IMG/VR virus record: IMGVR_UViG_3300024255_000055 | Span: 1-42,072 of that record | DNA: 42,072 bases | Source: a virus | Reading direction: 5' to 3' (one strand) | In this document: positions 23,903 to 31,015 of the stretch, in pieces | Numbering within the stretch: the first letter of the stretch is position 1 | How the letters are laid out: every line of letters starts with the position of its first letter | Translations under genes and position numbers: made by a program | Notes under the pieces: generated by a model | The model's input: only the letters and a program-made list of their open reading frames with translations | Told to the model about the DNA's origin: nothing | Database searches by the model: none

Positions 23903-24359
23903 GGATAACTTCTATGCCACATTTCTCAAGAAAAGAAATACCAGCATCACCTTTGTGATATGTGTTGTTATAGAAAACCCTTGATATGCCAGATTGATGT
24001 ATGAGTTTAGCGCAATCCATACATGGTGCCATAGTCACGTATAGACTAGAACCTTCGGACGATTCTCCAGACCTAGCAACCTTAGCGATTGCATTTGTCT
24101 CTGCATGTAAAACTTCAGGTTTAGTTTTGAGTTTCACATAGATCGGATCAACAGTTTTTTCGTGTTGGGCCCAGATAGGCCAGTCTTCATCTTCACAGTT
24201 ATTATCCCAACCAGAGGGCATACCATTGTATCCAATGGAGATGATCCGGTTATCCTTTACAATAACACATCCAACTTTTGCTCTGCGACCATGTGAAAGA
24301 TTGGCATACACATGAGCTGCATCCATGTGAGCATAGTCCCACTTAGTCAATGATTCCAT
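23886..24359 (-). CDS. cd: dCMP deaminase
   Basis: A 157-residue deaminase of the T4 cd family. Zinc ligands are HAE (85-87) and PCMDC (112-116). VGCVIVKDNRIISIGYNGMP is the classic N-terminal strand pair. It converts dCMP to dUMP, feeding ThyX (10149-10901). It is shorter than T4 cd (193), lacking part of the insertion that binds regulators. It overlaps the DUF2061 gene upstream and the sulfotransferase downstream. Confidence 0.94.
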   Translation of the reverse strand: MESLTKWDYAHMDAAHVYANLSHGRRAKVGCVIVKDNRIISIGYNGMPSGWDNNCEDEDWPIWAQHEKTVDPIYVKLKTKPEVLHAETNAIAKVARSGESSEGSSLYVTMAPCMDCAKLIHQSGISRVFYNNTYHKGDAGISFLEKCGIEVIHVPDR

Positions 24360-24564
24360 CTTTCTTCACCCCAAAACGAATGACGTTGTACCAAAGCCTT
24401 TCGTGATAATAATATAATACAAACTTAATTACCATATCCGCAATGAATACAGCTCCGATTGCTTTTGCAGGCATTCCAAATGCCCATGCGATTAATGCTG
24501 TTGTTGTTGAAGCAATAATTCTCCAAGTAACAGCCTTCATCAAATGTCTTTTCTTACTAATCAA
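24343..24564 (-). CDS. DUF2061 small membrane protein
   Basis: A 73-residue protein matching DUF2061. SKKRHLMKAVTWRIIASTTTALIAWAF and IADMVIKFVLYYYHERLWYNVIRFG carry the family's K-x-x-x-WR and YY-HERLW signatures. Two membrane helices are expected. The function is unknown. A TTG start is assumed because it keeps the conserved N-terminal KKR; an internal ATG eight codons later is possible. It overlaps its neighbours on both sides. Confidence 0.78.
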   Translation of the reverse strand: MISKKRHLMKAVTWRIIASTTTALIAWAFGMPAKAIGAVFIADMVIKFVLYYYHERLWYNVIRFGVKKDGIID

Positions 24565-24976
24565 TATCTAACGCTTCCTTAATTTTTGGCGGGAAGTATG
24601 CATCGGGTTTCATGACCTTTCCGGTATCAGGATTTTTCATCAACTGTCCATCCTGTACTTTACTCATGTTGGATTCCCATACGGCATCCCACACTTTATA
24701 GAAGTCAATACCTAGTGTACTACTTAGTCCCATGATAACCCACACCATATCAGCAATACCGTCAGCAACTCCTACAACATCTTTATCTGCGAACGCTTCC
24801 TTGGTTTCTAGGAACTCTTCTTCAACCAAGTCCATATACAATTTTGATTGATCTTCATCAAACATGATTGTAGGATCGTCCGGTATAACATACCTCAATG
24901 GTTGATCCGCAGCCACCATAAAGATGTCAACATCTTCTTGAGGTGAGAACCCTTTACTTTGTTGTTTATCTGTCAT
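24557..24976 (-). CDS. MazG-like nucleotide pyrophosphohydrolase
   Basis: A protein of about 139 residues with the all-alpha MazG-like pattern. LVEEEFLETKEAF supplies the E-E-x-x-E metal ligands (near residues 51-60), and VADGIADMVWVIMG adds the D-x-x-x-D pair (Asp72, Asp76). These enzymes hydrolyse NTPs, possibly cleaning non-canonical nucleotides or affecting (p)ppGpp. MazG is common in marine phages. ATG at 24976 has AAGGA upstream; an upstream ATG overlaps the 55-residue gene. Residues after 125 are a short lysine/aspartate tail. Confidence 0.72.
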   Translation of the reverse strand: MTDKQQSKGFSPQEDVDIFMVAADQPLRYVIPDDPTIMFDEDQSKLYMDLVEEEFLETKEAFADKDVVGVADGIADMVWVIMGLSSTLGIDFYKVWDAVWESNMSKVQDGQLMKNPDTGKVMKPDAYFPPKIKEALDID

Positions 24977-24993
24977 AACATATCCTTGTCTAG

Positions 24994-25161
24994 TTACCAG
25001 TTCCTCAAAACATTTGCCATAATCATCATAGCACACAGTAGGTTGATACCGACAATAAATGTGCGGATAGTGGCCACGATGTTATCGTTTGCGGGATCGT
25101 ATCCGTCTTGTTCTGAATATGATCCCAGTGCATGTTTCCATATAGTCCAAAGTTTATTCAT
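24994..25161 (-). CDS. small membrane protein
   Basis: A 55-residue protein starting MNKLWTIWKHALGSYSE and ending MIMANVLRNW. It has a membrane segment at about residues 31-51 (TIRTFIVGINLLCAMMIM). Its ATG directly follows the stop of the upstream gene. No family is recognised. It was found by reading the gap between the MazG-like gene and the next basic protein, and it continues the run of small membrane proteins here. Confidence 0.55.
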   Translation of the reverse strand: MNKLWTIWKHALGSYSEQDGYDPANDNIVATIRTFIVGINLLCAMMIMANVLRNW

Positions 25162-25338
25162 TTAGTGTTCTCTTGATGCCTCCGTTTTCCCGACCTTTCT
25201 GAATCTCTTATTATACTTTCTTTTGATACTCTTGGCAACCCCACTTCGTGCTAGGTAACAATACATTTGTCTACCATAACCAAATGCATCGTATTCATCA
25301 CCATCGTTCGTTGGTATTTTTGGGTTCTTCTTAGCCAT
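25162..25338 (-). CDS. small basic hypothetical protein
   Basis: A 58-residue, strongly basic protein (MAKKNPKIPTNDGDEYDAFG, then SIKRKYNKRFRKVGK). The ATG follows GGAG. It is highly positive at the C-terminus, so nucleic-acid binding is possible. No family is recognised. It lies between a hypothetical gene downstream of gp44 and the small membrane protein gene. Confidence 0.6.
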   Translation of the reverse strand: MAKKNPKIPTNDGDEYDAFGYGRQMYCYLARSGVAKSIKRKYNKRFRKVGKTEASREH

Positions 25339-25357
25339 AAACAATCTCCGAAAGTAT

Positions 25358-25747
25358 TTACAACAACCTCAGTCTTAACTCTTCTTTCATACAAGCACGT
25401 CTGATAGGACATACACCACCCATCTCAATAACTGATTGAAGGTGTTCCGTTTCCATCTCTGCAATAGTCTTGTACTGCAATGGTTGTTTACCATCTTTGC
25501 CGTATGTTCCCCACGTGAGTACCTCACTTTGTACCTTATGGGGTTCATTGTCATACAGACACATATCAATTTGGTCTGCATGAAAAGACCGTCTTACATA
25601 ATCAAGACCACCATCGACCATATAGGTCTTACCAGACAGAGCGTCTACATGGGTCACATAGTCGTGTCGAGTTTTAGATTCTATTATAGTACCGTCAGGC
25701 GTTTGTAACGCATTACGAATAAGTCTTGGGAATTCCCTTGGAACCAT
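25358..25747 (-). CDS. hypothetical protein next to gp44
   Basis: A 129-residue protein, probably alpha/beta. The N-terminus is MVPREFPRLIRNALQTPDGT, with TRHDYVTHVDALSGKTYMVDGG in the middle, and a C-terminal segment with two Cys (GGVCPIRRACMKEELRLRLL). No family is recognised. Its ATG overlaps the gp44 stop (TAATG). The position suggests a replication accessory or early protein, unverified. Confidence 0.6.
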   Translation of the reverse strand: MVPREFPRLIRNALQTPDGTIIESKTRHDYVTHVDALSGKTYMVDGGLDYVRRSFHADQIDMCLYDNEPHKVQSEVLTWGTYGKDGKQPLQYKTIAEMETEHLQSVIEMGGVCPIRRACMKEELRLRLL

Positions 25748-26685
25748 TATTTAATCTCCACGTTTGCCATGACCTCAGTCATGCAAGCTACTAGGTTAAG
25801 TTCATGGTCAGCAACAAACGCATTCTTGTATTGATAATCAGCGAGGATCAACACGAGTTGTGGAATTGATTGTGGTTGTACATGGTCTTGCATTACGTCA
25901 TAGATGCCACGGAATACCGTTGCTGGTTCTACGTCCATGTTGTTGACCACCCAACTACGCATCTTCTTGAAGTCCTTGTCTTTGAGAGACTTGAAAAGAA
26001 CATTGTAGTTATCATTTGCGTCATTCAAGATAACGCCGGTTTCTAATTGACCACCAATGGAGTGACGTTGTAACTCATTGAGTACACGCCTCCAGTCAGG
26101 TGAGTAACGCATGATTAGCTGTGCAAGTGTGTCTTTGTTATAATTCACCCCCTCGGCAACAAGGATACTACTCGCACGCTCCATGAATTGTGCACACAAA
26201 CCTGCCTGCACTTTCTTGTTAAAGTTAAACTCATAATTAGAACAACGAGAATGTAGTGGTTCAATCACACGATTCTTGAAGTTACAAGTTAAAATGAATC
26301 GACAGTTCTGAGAGAACTCTTCGATAAACCCACGCAAGGCGGGTTGAGTTGATTGGGGATTAAGGTAGTCCGCTTCGTCTAGAATGACTACTTTGTAGCC
26401 CCCTGAGAGAGAGATAGACGAAGCGAACTGTTTGATCTTGCCACGTAACGTGTCGATGTTACCCTCTTCAGACCCATTAATGACAATGTAGTCAAGTCCA
26501 AGGGTGTCACAGATCGCACGAGCGACTGTTGTTTTACCAGTACCAGCAGTACCAGAAAAAAGCATGTTAGGAATCTCACCGCCATTTACAATCTTTCGAA
26601 AGGTGTCTTTCAGTGTATCGGGGAGAATTGTATCCTCGACAGTGCGAGGGCGATACTTCTCGACCCATAAAAATTCATCACGCAT
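25747..26685 (-). CDS. 44: gp44-like clamp loader large subunit
   Basis: A 312-residue AAA+ ATPase (T4 gp44 319). Walker A is GTAGTGKTT (45-53), Walker B is VVILDEADYL (99-108, DEAD box), and an SRC arginine-finger motif is at residues 146-148. It drives opening and loading of the gp45 clamp with gp62. The ATG has GGAG upstream, and a possible promoter lies at 26728-26757. A helical C-terminal collar domain follows the ATPase core, as in T4. Confidence 0.96.
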   Translation of the reverse strand: MRDEFLWVEKYRPRTVEDTILPDTLKDTFRKIVNGGEIPNMLFSGTAGTGKTTVARAICDTLGLDYIVINGSEEGNIDTLRGKIKQFASSISLSGGYKVVILDEADYLNPQSTQPALRGFIEEFSQNCRFILTCNFKNRVIEPLHSRCSNYEFNFNKKVQAGLCAQFMERASSILVAEGVNYNKDTLAQLIMRYSPDWRRVLNELQRHSIGGQLETGVILNDANDNYNVLFKSLKDKDFKKMRSWVVNNMDVEPATVFRGIYDVMQDHVQPQSIPQLVLILADYQYKNAFVADHELNLVACMTEVMANVEIK

Positions 26686-26698
26686 AATATAAACTCCA

Positions 26699-26926
26699 TC
26701 ATTTAATTTTTGATTTTTCAGTTAGGTATCTTACCACATATATACGGGTGAAGGCAATACAAAAGAATCCGATAGTAGAAATTGTTGCAAACTTTACTGG
26801 ATCGGTGATACCCCATTCATGTATAAAAAGCCAAGCAAAGAAGATACTCACGGGGTAGTTTATTACTGTCCCCATGAATACATGTATCGACGTTTCCTTG
26901 GCAATTGCCTTATCCCAGAACTCCAC
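26699..26926 (-). CDS. two-span small membrane protein
   Basis: A 75-residue protein starting at GTG with two hydrophobic segments (about residues 15-36 and 44-64) separated by HEWGITDP, ending in a basic TEKSKIK. It begins two bases after the stop of the preceding gene. The layout resembles DUF2061-type proteins without the same motifs. The function is unknown. Confidence 0.58.
   Translation of the reverse strand: MEFWDKAIAKETSIHVFMGTVINYPVSIFFAWLFIHEWGITDPVKFATISTIGFFCIAFTRIYVVRYLTEKSKIK
26728..26757 (-). promoter_or_regulatory. possible sigma70-like promoter of gp44
   Basis: Minus strand: TTGCCT (26752-26757), 18 bp spacer, TAAGAT (26728-26733), inside the small membrane protein gene just upstream. 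The leader would be about 35 bases before the gp44 ATG. It is weaker than the other promoters. Confidence 0.4.
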
Positions 26927-26927
26927 T

Positions 26928-27191
26928 CTATAGAAGTTTTGAGATGATCTCTGCCTTTTTCATACGAGCAGATACTAGAACGTCTTTGGATTCTGCGAGG
27001 GCAATCAATTCCTTCTTGGTCATTCCGTTAAGGTCATGAGCTTCCTCAATCTCGTCACGAACTTTATCCATTTCGGTTTTGATAACACCAGCGTCATCCA
27101 TAACGGTAATGCTAGGTGTCTTATTCATAAGATACACAGCACCAACCAAAGCGACTAGTAAACCTAGTCCGATCAATAGTTCTAATTCCAT
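26928..27191 (-). CDS. membrane-anchored protein with a SAP/Rho-N-like C-terminus
   Basis: A protein of about 87 residues. One membrane span is at the N-terminus (about residues 3-22, ELLIGLGLLVALVGAVYLMN). The C-terminus, NGMTKKELIALAESKDVLVSA followed by KKAEIISKLL, resembles a SAP or Rho N-terminal-type helix-extended-loop-helix that can bind nucleic acid. ATG at 27191 follows GGAGG and is preferred over a TTG four codons earlier. It could tether DNA to the membrane, but this is inference. Confidence 0.6.
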   Translation of the reverse strand: MELELLIGLGLLVALVGAVYLMNKTPSITVMDDAGVIKTEMDKVRDEIEEAHDLNGMTKKELIALAESKDVLVSARMKKAEIISKLL

Positions 27192-27206
27192 AATTTCCTC
27201 CAACGG

Positions 27207-27812
27207 TTATTTAGAATTACGATCAACATAAAAAATATGTCGATCAATTTTGGTAACCATCTCAAAAGATGGCGCCCAATACGGTGTTACATAATCCGCA
27301 TGATAGTACAAACTACCCTCAGTTATGTCCACAGTATCTAGGTACAGAATATCTGTAACTAAATCTAGTATAGAATGGTAAGTACGAACATCAACGGGAA
27401 TGTCACTCTTCCCATCACACCACCAACTAAAGTGGCATTGGTTCAATACAGGTACTACATTACCCTTCCAGTTAATTCTCGTTTTTCCGTGTTGTATCAC
27501 TTCACATATAGTGTTGGGATACTGAGTACTCTTAACACGATTCATTACTACTTGAGCTACTGCAACTTGACCAGCTACACTTTCACTACGAGCTTCGTAG
27601 TATGAGTTTAGTGCAAGACATTCAATATCTCTTTCTGAGTATAAGAGTTTTTCTTGTAACGGTTCTGGTGGGCCTACTAATTCAATTTCAATCGGGACTA
27701 CAACAGGATCAGGTTCTACAGTTTCTTGTTTTGGATACAAGAAGAGTCCCATGAGAAGACCAAAGGATAAGACGATCCCTACCCATAATTGCCAACATAC
27801 TTGAACCCTCAT
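27207..27812 (-). CDS. SleB/CwlJ-type cell wall hydrolase, membrane-anchored
   Basis: A 201-residue protein with an N-terminal hydrophobic anchor (about residues 8-26) and a Hydrolase_2 (SleB/CwlJ) domain from about residue 60. SYYEARSESVAGQVAVAQVVMNR includes the likely catalytic Glu73, and YYHADYVTPYWAPSF is another family segment. It would cleave peptidoglycan. The N-terminal anchor without a clear cleavage site resembles a signal-arrest-release endolysin. It is a good candidate for the phage lysin; no holin is recognised. It overlaps the upstream gene as ATGA. Confidence 0.82.
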   Translation of the reverse strand: MRVQVCWQLWVGIVLSFGLLMGLFLYPKQETVEPDPVVVPIEIELVGPPEPLQEKLLYSERDIECLALNSYYEARSESVAGQVAVAQVVMNRVKSTQYPNTICEVIQHGKTRINWKGNVVPVLNQCHFSWWCDGKSDIPVDVRTYHSILDLVTDILYLDTVDITEGSLYYHADYVTPYWAPSFEMVTKIDRHIFYVDRNSK

Positions 27813-28282
27813 GATGCCTCATCAAACTTATAGTATGAAACGATCTCGTCCATCTGTTCGAATGTAATGAGACGTTGATTAGAACAACCATCTTCGGTCT
27901 GAGACCAAGAACGCTCACCATAAGGCGTAGCTTCCATGTCGTACTTACGTGCAACAGACTTACACAGAAGTTCGTCACGGTCAGACAACTTAATGCAGTA
28001 GATGGGAGATTCCCAGTGCTCTACATGATCCGACTCTTTGAAGTCGATCTCGTCTATGAGATCACCCAAACCAAGAATGAACTCTTCTGAGTAGTCAGAC
28101 TTGTGCTCAATGCACTTCTGTACCGACTCATAGAAAGCCACGTCTTGCGCTTCCTGAAGATTCACCTCAACGATGTAGGTGCTACCACCCTTACACTTCC
28201 AGTACTGCGGGCATTCACCCTTACCGTCCCAATCATGGGCACCATAGTTCTCTCTGAACTGAGTTTGAATAACTAATTTCAT
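27809..28282 (-). CDS. hypothetical protein upstream of the cell wall hydrolase
   Basis: A protein of about 157 residues, acidic, with several Cys, His and Trp residues (YGAHDWDG, CPQYWKC). It includes LGLGDLIDEIDFKESDHVEHW and ends IVSYYKFDEAS. The ATG at 28282 follows GGAGG by nine bases and overlaps the preceding stop; a GTG two codons upstream is less likely. No family is recognised. It is coupled to the lysin gene downstream. Confidence 0.6.
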   Translation of the reverse strand: MKLVIQTQFRENYGAHDWDGKGECPQYWKCKGGSTYIVEVNLQEAQDVAFYESVQKCIEHKSDYSEEFILGLGDLIDEIDFKESDHVEHWESPIYCIKLSDRDELLCKSVARKYDMEATPYGERSWSQTEDGCSNQRLITFEQMDEIVSYYKFDEAS

Positions 28283-28575
28283 TAACACTTTCCTCCATAA
28301 CCTAAAGCTCTCATTGCACCCACCGGATGCTCTGCAGCTGCCAACTCAAGATACTGTTCAACAGTTACATTCTTCACCAAGAAGTTAACCCACGCCTTCC
28401 AAGGCTTATAGTTCCCATACTTGAATCTCGCAATGAATTCAGGTCTGGGTTTACCAATCCAAGATGGGTGACAGTCAGGTCTGACCTCTTCCATGTTCTT
28501 AGAACCAGTATGTTTACCTCTATACATGAGATACATACCGTCCCAAGTGAATTGTTCTTTATCAAATTTCGTCAT
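28282..28575 (-). CDS. hypothetical protein, first gene of operon
   Basis: A 97-residue protein beginning MTKFDKEQFTWDGMYLMYRG, with a Trp- and Lys-rich middle (PSWIGKPRPEFIARFKYGNY) and a C-terminal helix ending YGGKC. No family is recognised. It is the first gene after the sigma70-like promoter at 28606-28634 and leads an operon that runs through the lysin and gp44. Early expression is likely. Confidence 0.65.
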   Translation of the reverse strand: MTKFDKEQFTWDGMYLMYRGKHTGSKNMEEVRPDCHPSWIGKPRPEFIARFKYGNYKPWKAWVNFLVKNVTVEQYLELAAAEHPVGAMRALGYGGKC

Positions 28576-28605
28576 AATTTACCTCTCTCATCAATTTATG
28601 TACCC

Positions 28606-28634
28606 ATTATAGGACATTCTTGTTCTAAAGGCAA
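28606..28634 (-). promoter_or_regulatory. sigma70-like early promoter
   Basis: Minus strand: TTGCCT (28629-28634), 17 bp spacer, TATAAT (28606-28611), preceded by CGC. The leader of about 25 bases contains GAGAGG before the ATG at 28575. The upstream 12-mer at 28654-28665 is 19 bp from the -35. Confidence 0.75.
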
Positions 28635-28653
28635 GCGTTTTTCGAAAAAAAGT

Positions 28654-28665
28654 TAAAGTTTTTTT
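28654..28665 (-). promoter_or_regulatory. upstream promoter element, copy B
   Basis: The 12-mer AAAAAAACTTTA (minus strand), identical to the copies at 1096-1107 and 31035-31046, 19 bp upstream of the -35. This copy lies in noncoding sequence, so its conservation cannot be due to protein coding. Confidence 0.6.
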
Positions 28666-28689
28666 AGATCATTTTGTTATAAGGATATG

Positions 28690-28872
28690 CTATTCTGATA
28701 TATCTTCGATCTTGACTACTGTGGATTTTAGAATATCTTCCCATGTTCCATCGGAACACTTCATTATCCATCTGTCGTTGTCCGGACTTCTGTTCATGTT
28801 AGTGGGTAGAATTCCTTCTCTCACCAATATGACCTCAGGCTTCTTCCAGTGTTTGTACGTTATCTTTTTCAT
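28690..28872 (-). CDS. small hypothetical protein
   Basis: A 60-residue protein, basic at the N-terminus (MKKITYKHWKKPEVILVREG) and acidic at the end (VVKIEDISE). The ATG has AGGA upstream. It is the last gene of the run from gp45, downstream of a prolyl-hydroxylase-like gene. No family is recognised. The small beta-like pattern (WIMKCSDGTWEDILKSTVVK) may be a SH3-like fold. Confidence 0.6.
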   Translation of the reverse strand: MKKITYKHWKKPEVILVREGILPTNMNRSPDNDRWIMKCSDGTWEDILKSTVVKIEDISE

Positions 28873-28879
28873 TCACGTC

Positions 28880-29431
28880 CTATGTGTAATGAAGACAAGT
28901 CATCATGATGTATTTATCATGATTCGTCGGTTCCAATCCAGCATGTGGAAACATCCAGTTTGGTGGAAAGATAACTACTCTACCTCGTTTAGCCTCGACC
29001 TTCATACCAATAGTAGGGAATACTGTCGCACCATCATTATCGTTTAAATACACAATAGCGACAGCGTATCTTCTAGCGGTTGCATGGTCAACGACATCTA
29101 CATGAGTCTTGAACTGTTCACCACTATTCTTTTTATACTTCTTGATCCTTAAAGCTTCGACGCTTGGTTTATCCAAGTGTACATAATCAGAACATTCTAA
29201 CTCTTCGAAGTAGTCTTGATACCTTGGAATTAAAGTCCGATAAATGGGATCAGCAACATCCTTTATAGTAGGTGTAGTGTTGATCTCCAGTTGATTAAAA
29301 ATATAACCATCGGTCTTGTGCGTTTGCACGTGGTTAAGGTTTTCTTTGTAAGCAAGGATAAGGTCTTCACAAACTTCCTTTGGAAAGACCTCATCGTAAA
29401 CTTTTATGTAGTCGGTAAGACTATGCGCCAT
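28880..29431 (-). CDS. prolyl-4-hydroxylase-like 2OG-Fe(II) oxygenase
   Basis: A 183-residue P4H-type 2OG oxygenase. HVD (His110, Asp112) and a distal FPHAG with His163 supply the iron ligands, and HDKY with Lys173 is a likely 2-oxoglutarate anchor. The strand YAVAIVYLNDNDGATVF is typical. It hydroxylates Pro or another residue in a target protein, or another substrate. P4H-like genes are frequent in marine T4-like phages; the target is unknown. It overlaps the cupin gene. Confidence 0.85.
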   Translation of the reverse strand: MAHSLTDYIKVYDEVFPKEVCEDLILAYKENLNHVQTHKTDGYIFNQLEINTTPTIKDVADPIYRTLIPRYQDYFEELECSDYVHLDKPSVEALRIKKYKKNSGEQFKTHVDVVDHATARRYAVAIVYLNDNDGATVFPTIGMKVEAKRGRVVIFPPNWMFPHAGLEPTNHDKYIMMTCLHYT

Positions 29432-29849
29432 CGTGATTTAAATCTATGAGTGGATTGCCAATATGGCCATCTGTTGGATGTTTTTCCAGTGCACGTCCTT
29501 GTGTTCTTCGGACAATATCATCTCCGTCAAACTCAGACCAATACAACTCAAATGCAACACCATCGGTAACACCGACGAATTGATGCCACTTGCCAGGTTC
29601 TACTTTATAGTACTCACCGGCCTTGAGAACGGTTTGGTCACAAATGACAGGTCTACTGTCGTTTGGTTCTTCATTATCTGGCCATGTTCTAATTAACATT
29701 CTACCAGACTCAACAAAGAAACCATTCCACTTAGTTTTGTGGTAATGTTCTGAACAACAGTGATTCGCCTTGAATTCAATTCTATGAAATTCAAACGAAG
29801 ACGTATGTTCAATAAGTTCTGTATGTCCCCATACTTTCCCTGATTTCAT
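29421..29849 (-). CDS. cupin-domain protein
   Basis: A 142-residue cupin. GKVWGHTELI and HRIEFKANHCCSEHYHKTKWNGFFVESG contain the cupin G-x5-H-x-H-style metal motif, and KAGEYYKVEPGKWHQFVG is the second cupin motif. The sequence resembles the cupin of mannose-6-phosphate isomerase/N-acetylneuraminate-type sugar proteins, so sugar binding is plausible. The ATG has AAGGGA upstream. It sits between the tRNA genes and the prolyl-hydroxylase-like gene. Confidence 0.78.
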   Translation of the reverse strand: MKSGKVWGHTELIEHTSSFEFHRIEFKANHCCSEHYHKTKWNGFFVESGRMLIRTWPDNEEPNDSRPVICDQTVLKAGEYYKVEPGKWHQFVGVTDGVAFELYWSEFDGDDIVRRTQGRALEKHPTDGHIGNPLIDLNHDGA

Positions 29850-29868
29850 ATCATGTCCCTTTTAAAAT

Positions 29869-29942
29869 TGGAGCGGAGTGGTGGAATCGAACCACCCTCT
29901 GAAGGTTGGAAACCTTCGGTAATACCACTATACGAACTCCGC
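29869..29942 (-). tRNA. tRNA-Gly (anticodon TCC)
   Basis: A 74-base tRNA on the minus strand, with the 3' CCA encoded. The acceptor stem is GCGGAGT/ACTCCGC, the anticodon stem GAAGG/CCTTC with loop TTTCCAA (anticodon TCC), and the T-loop GTTCGATTC. It reads GGA/GGG glycine codons. The tRNA probably supplements the host pool. Confidence 0.95.
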
Positions 29943-29952
29943 ATTAAAATGT

Positions 29953-30029
29953 TGGCACGCCTGACAGGAATCGAACCTGTAACCTACAGCTTAGAAGGCT
30001 GTTGCTCTATCCTATTGAGCTACAGGCGC
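29953..30029 (-). tRNA. tRNA-Arg (anticodon TCT)
   Basis: A 77-base tRNA on the minus strand with encoded CCA. The acceptor stem is GCGCCTG/CAGGCGT (with one G-T pair), the anticodon stem ACAGC/GCTGT with loop CTTCTAA (anticodon TCT) and the T-loop GTTCGATTC. It reads AGA and AGG codons. It lies 10 bases upstream of tRNA-Gly, and both are likely processed from the gp45 operon transcript. Confidence 0.95.
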
Positions 30030-30036
30030 ACTGATA

Positions 30037-30270
30037 TTACTCAGTGTCGCCAGCCTCTTCAGATTGAAAACCTTCAGCAAGTTGAACAAACTGCATTGCT
30101 TGATCACGCAATTGTCCAATAGTAGAAAGTTCCTCGCCTTTGAAACCACCACGTTGTACTACAGTATCAATAACTGCAATAGTAGATCGTGATACACGGT
30201 TTCCGAGTTCATATGCCTGAGAGTGGTCTTGTGCTGTCTCAGTCGTTACAGCTTCGTTTGCTTTTGCCAT
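30037..30270 (-). CDS. small hypothetical protein after gp45
   Basis: A 77-residue acidic protein starting MAKANEAVTTETAQDHSQAYE and ending EAGDTE, with a helical middle (TIGQLRDQAMQFVQLAEGFQ). The ATG has GGAG upstream, three bases after the gp45 stop. It is followed by the two tRNA genes. No family is recognised. Confidence 0.65.
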   Translation of the reverse strand: MAKANEAVTTETAQDHSQAYELGNRVSRSTIAVIDTVVQRGGFKGEELSTIGQLRDQAMQFVQLAEGFQSEEAGDTE

Positions 30271-30272
30271 CG

Positions 30273-30950
30273 TTATACTCCAAATGTTGATGATTTTTCA
30301 AGTGCAATAAAATACTCAATGTCAGATTGTACAGACTTGAACTGAGAGATCAACTTCTTAGAGATGTTGACTTCAAAGTCCTCGTTGACAATCTTGAGAT
30401 TGTTCACATTCAATACGAAGTTGAAATCAACTTCATTGTCATACGAACCATCTACGTCAATAGTAAACGCATTTGACGTTGCATCCTTAGTATCTAGTAC
30501 AGAGATTTGAATCGATCCATTATTTGGACGGATACTAATCTCGTTATGTCCTAGTGCCTGAGCTGCACGTTTAATGCGTCCCAACGTACCATTATCTAGT
30601 ACGAATTTAACTTCGAATTCCGGTAAGTTTATATCCTTAGACGGAGAAGTTAACATGTCCGGATCAGAGTAAAAATACTTGACCTTAGAACGTCCAGTAG
30701 CATCACCCACAACAACATAATCTTTCTCAAATGAAAGAACAGGTTTATCAACCAGACCTAAAACATTTAAGAATTCATTGAGATCGTAGATGCCGAACCC
30801 TGCTGGAAATTGTTCTGACACAGTAGTACGTGAAAACACGTTACGTGCGACAGATACGGTTCGAACATTGCTGCCTTCTTCGAAGACGATGTTCGGGTTA
30901 ATGTTTGCATAGTTCTTAAGAACTGCGAGAGTACGATCAGATAATTCCAT
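30273..30950 (-). CDS. 45: gp45-like DNA sliding clamp
   Basis: A 225-residue clamp (T4 gp45 228). The N-terminal LSDRTLAVLKNYANINPNIVF, YDLNEFLNVLGLV and the C-terminal YFIALEKSSTFGV match T4 gp45 in position and character. It forms a ring trimer tethering gp43 and later gp55 to DNA, so it links replication to late transcription. ATG at 30950 follows AAGGTG by six bases. Its own promoter is at 30987-31015. Confidence 0.93.
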   Translation of the reverse strand: MELSDRTLAVLKNYANINPNIVFEEGSNVRTVSVARNVFSRTTVSEQFPAGFGIYDLNEFLNVLGLVDKPVLSFEKDYVVVGDATGRSKVKYFYSDPDMLTSPSKDINLPEFEVKFVLDNGTLGRIKRAAQALGHNEISIRPNNGSIQISVLDTKDATSNAFTIDVDGSYDNEVDFNFVLNVNNLKIVNEDFEVNISKKLISQFKSVQSDIEYFIALEKSSTFGV

Positions 30951-30986
30951 AATATTCACCTTTTTGTTTATTTACAAATTACGCAT

Positions 30987-31015
30987 ATGATAACACAATA
31001 GACCCTTTGTGTCAA
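30987..31015 (-). promoter_or_regulatory. sigma70-like early promoter of gp45
   Basis: Minus strand: TTGACA (31010-31015), 17 bp spacer, TATCAT (30987-30992). The -35 overlaps the gp46 stop codon. The 12-mer at 31035-31046 lies exactly 19 bp upstream. It gives the clamp gene independent expression. Confidence 0.75.
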
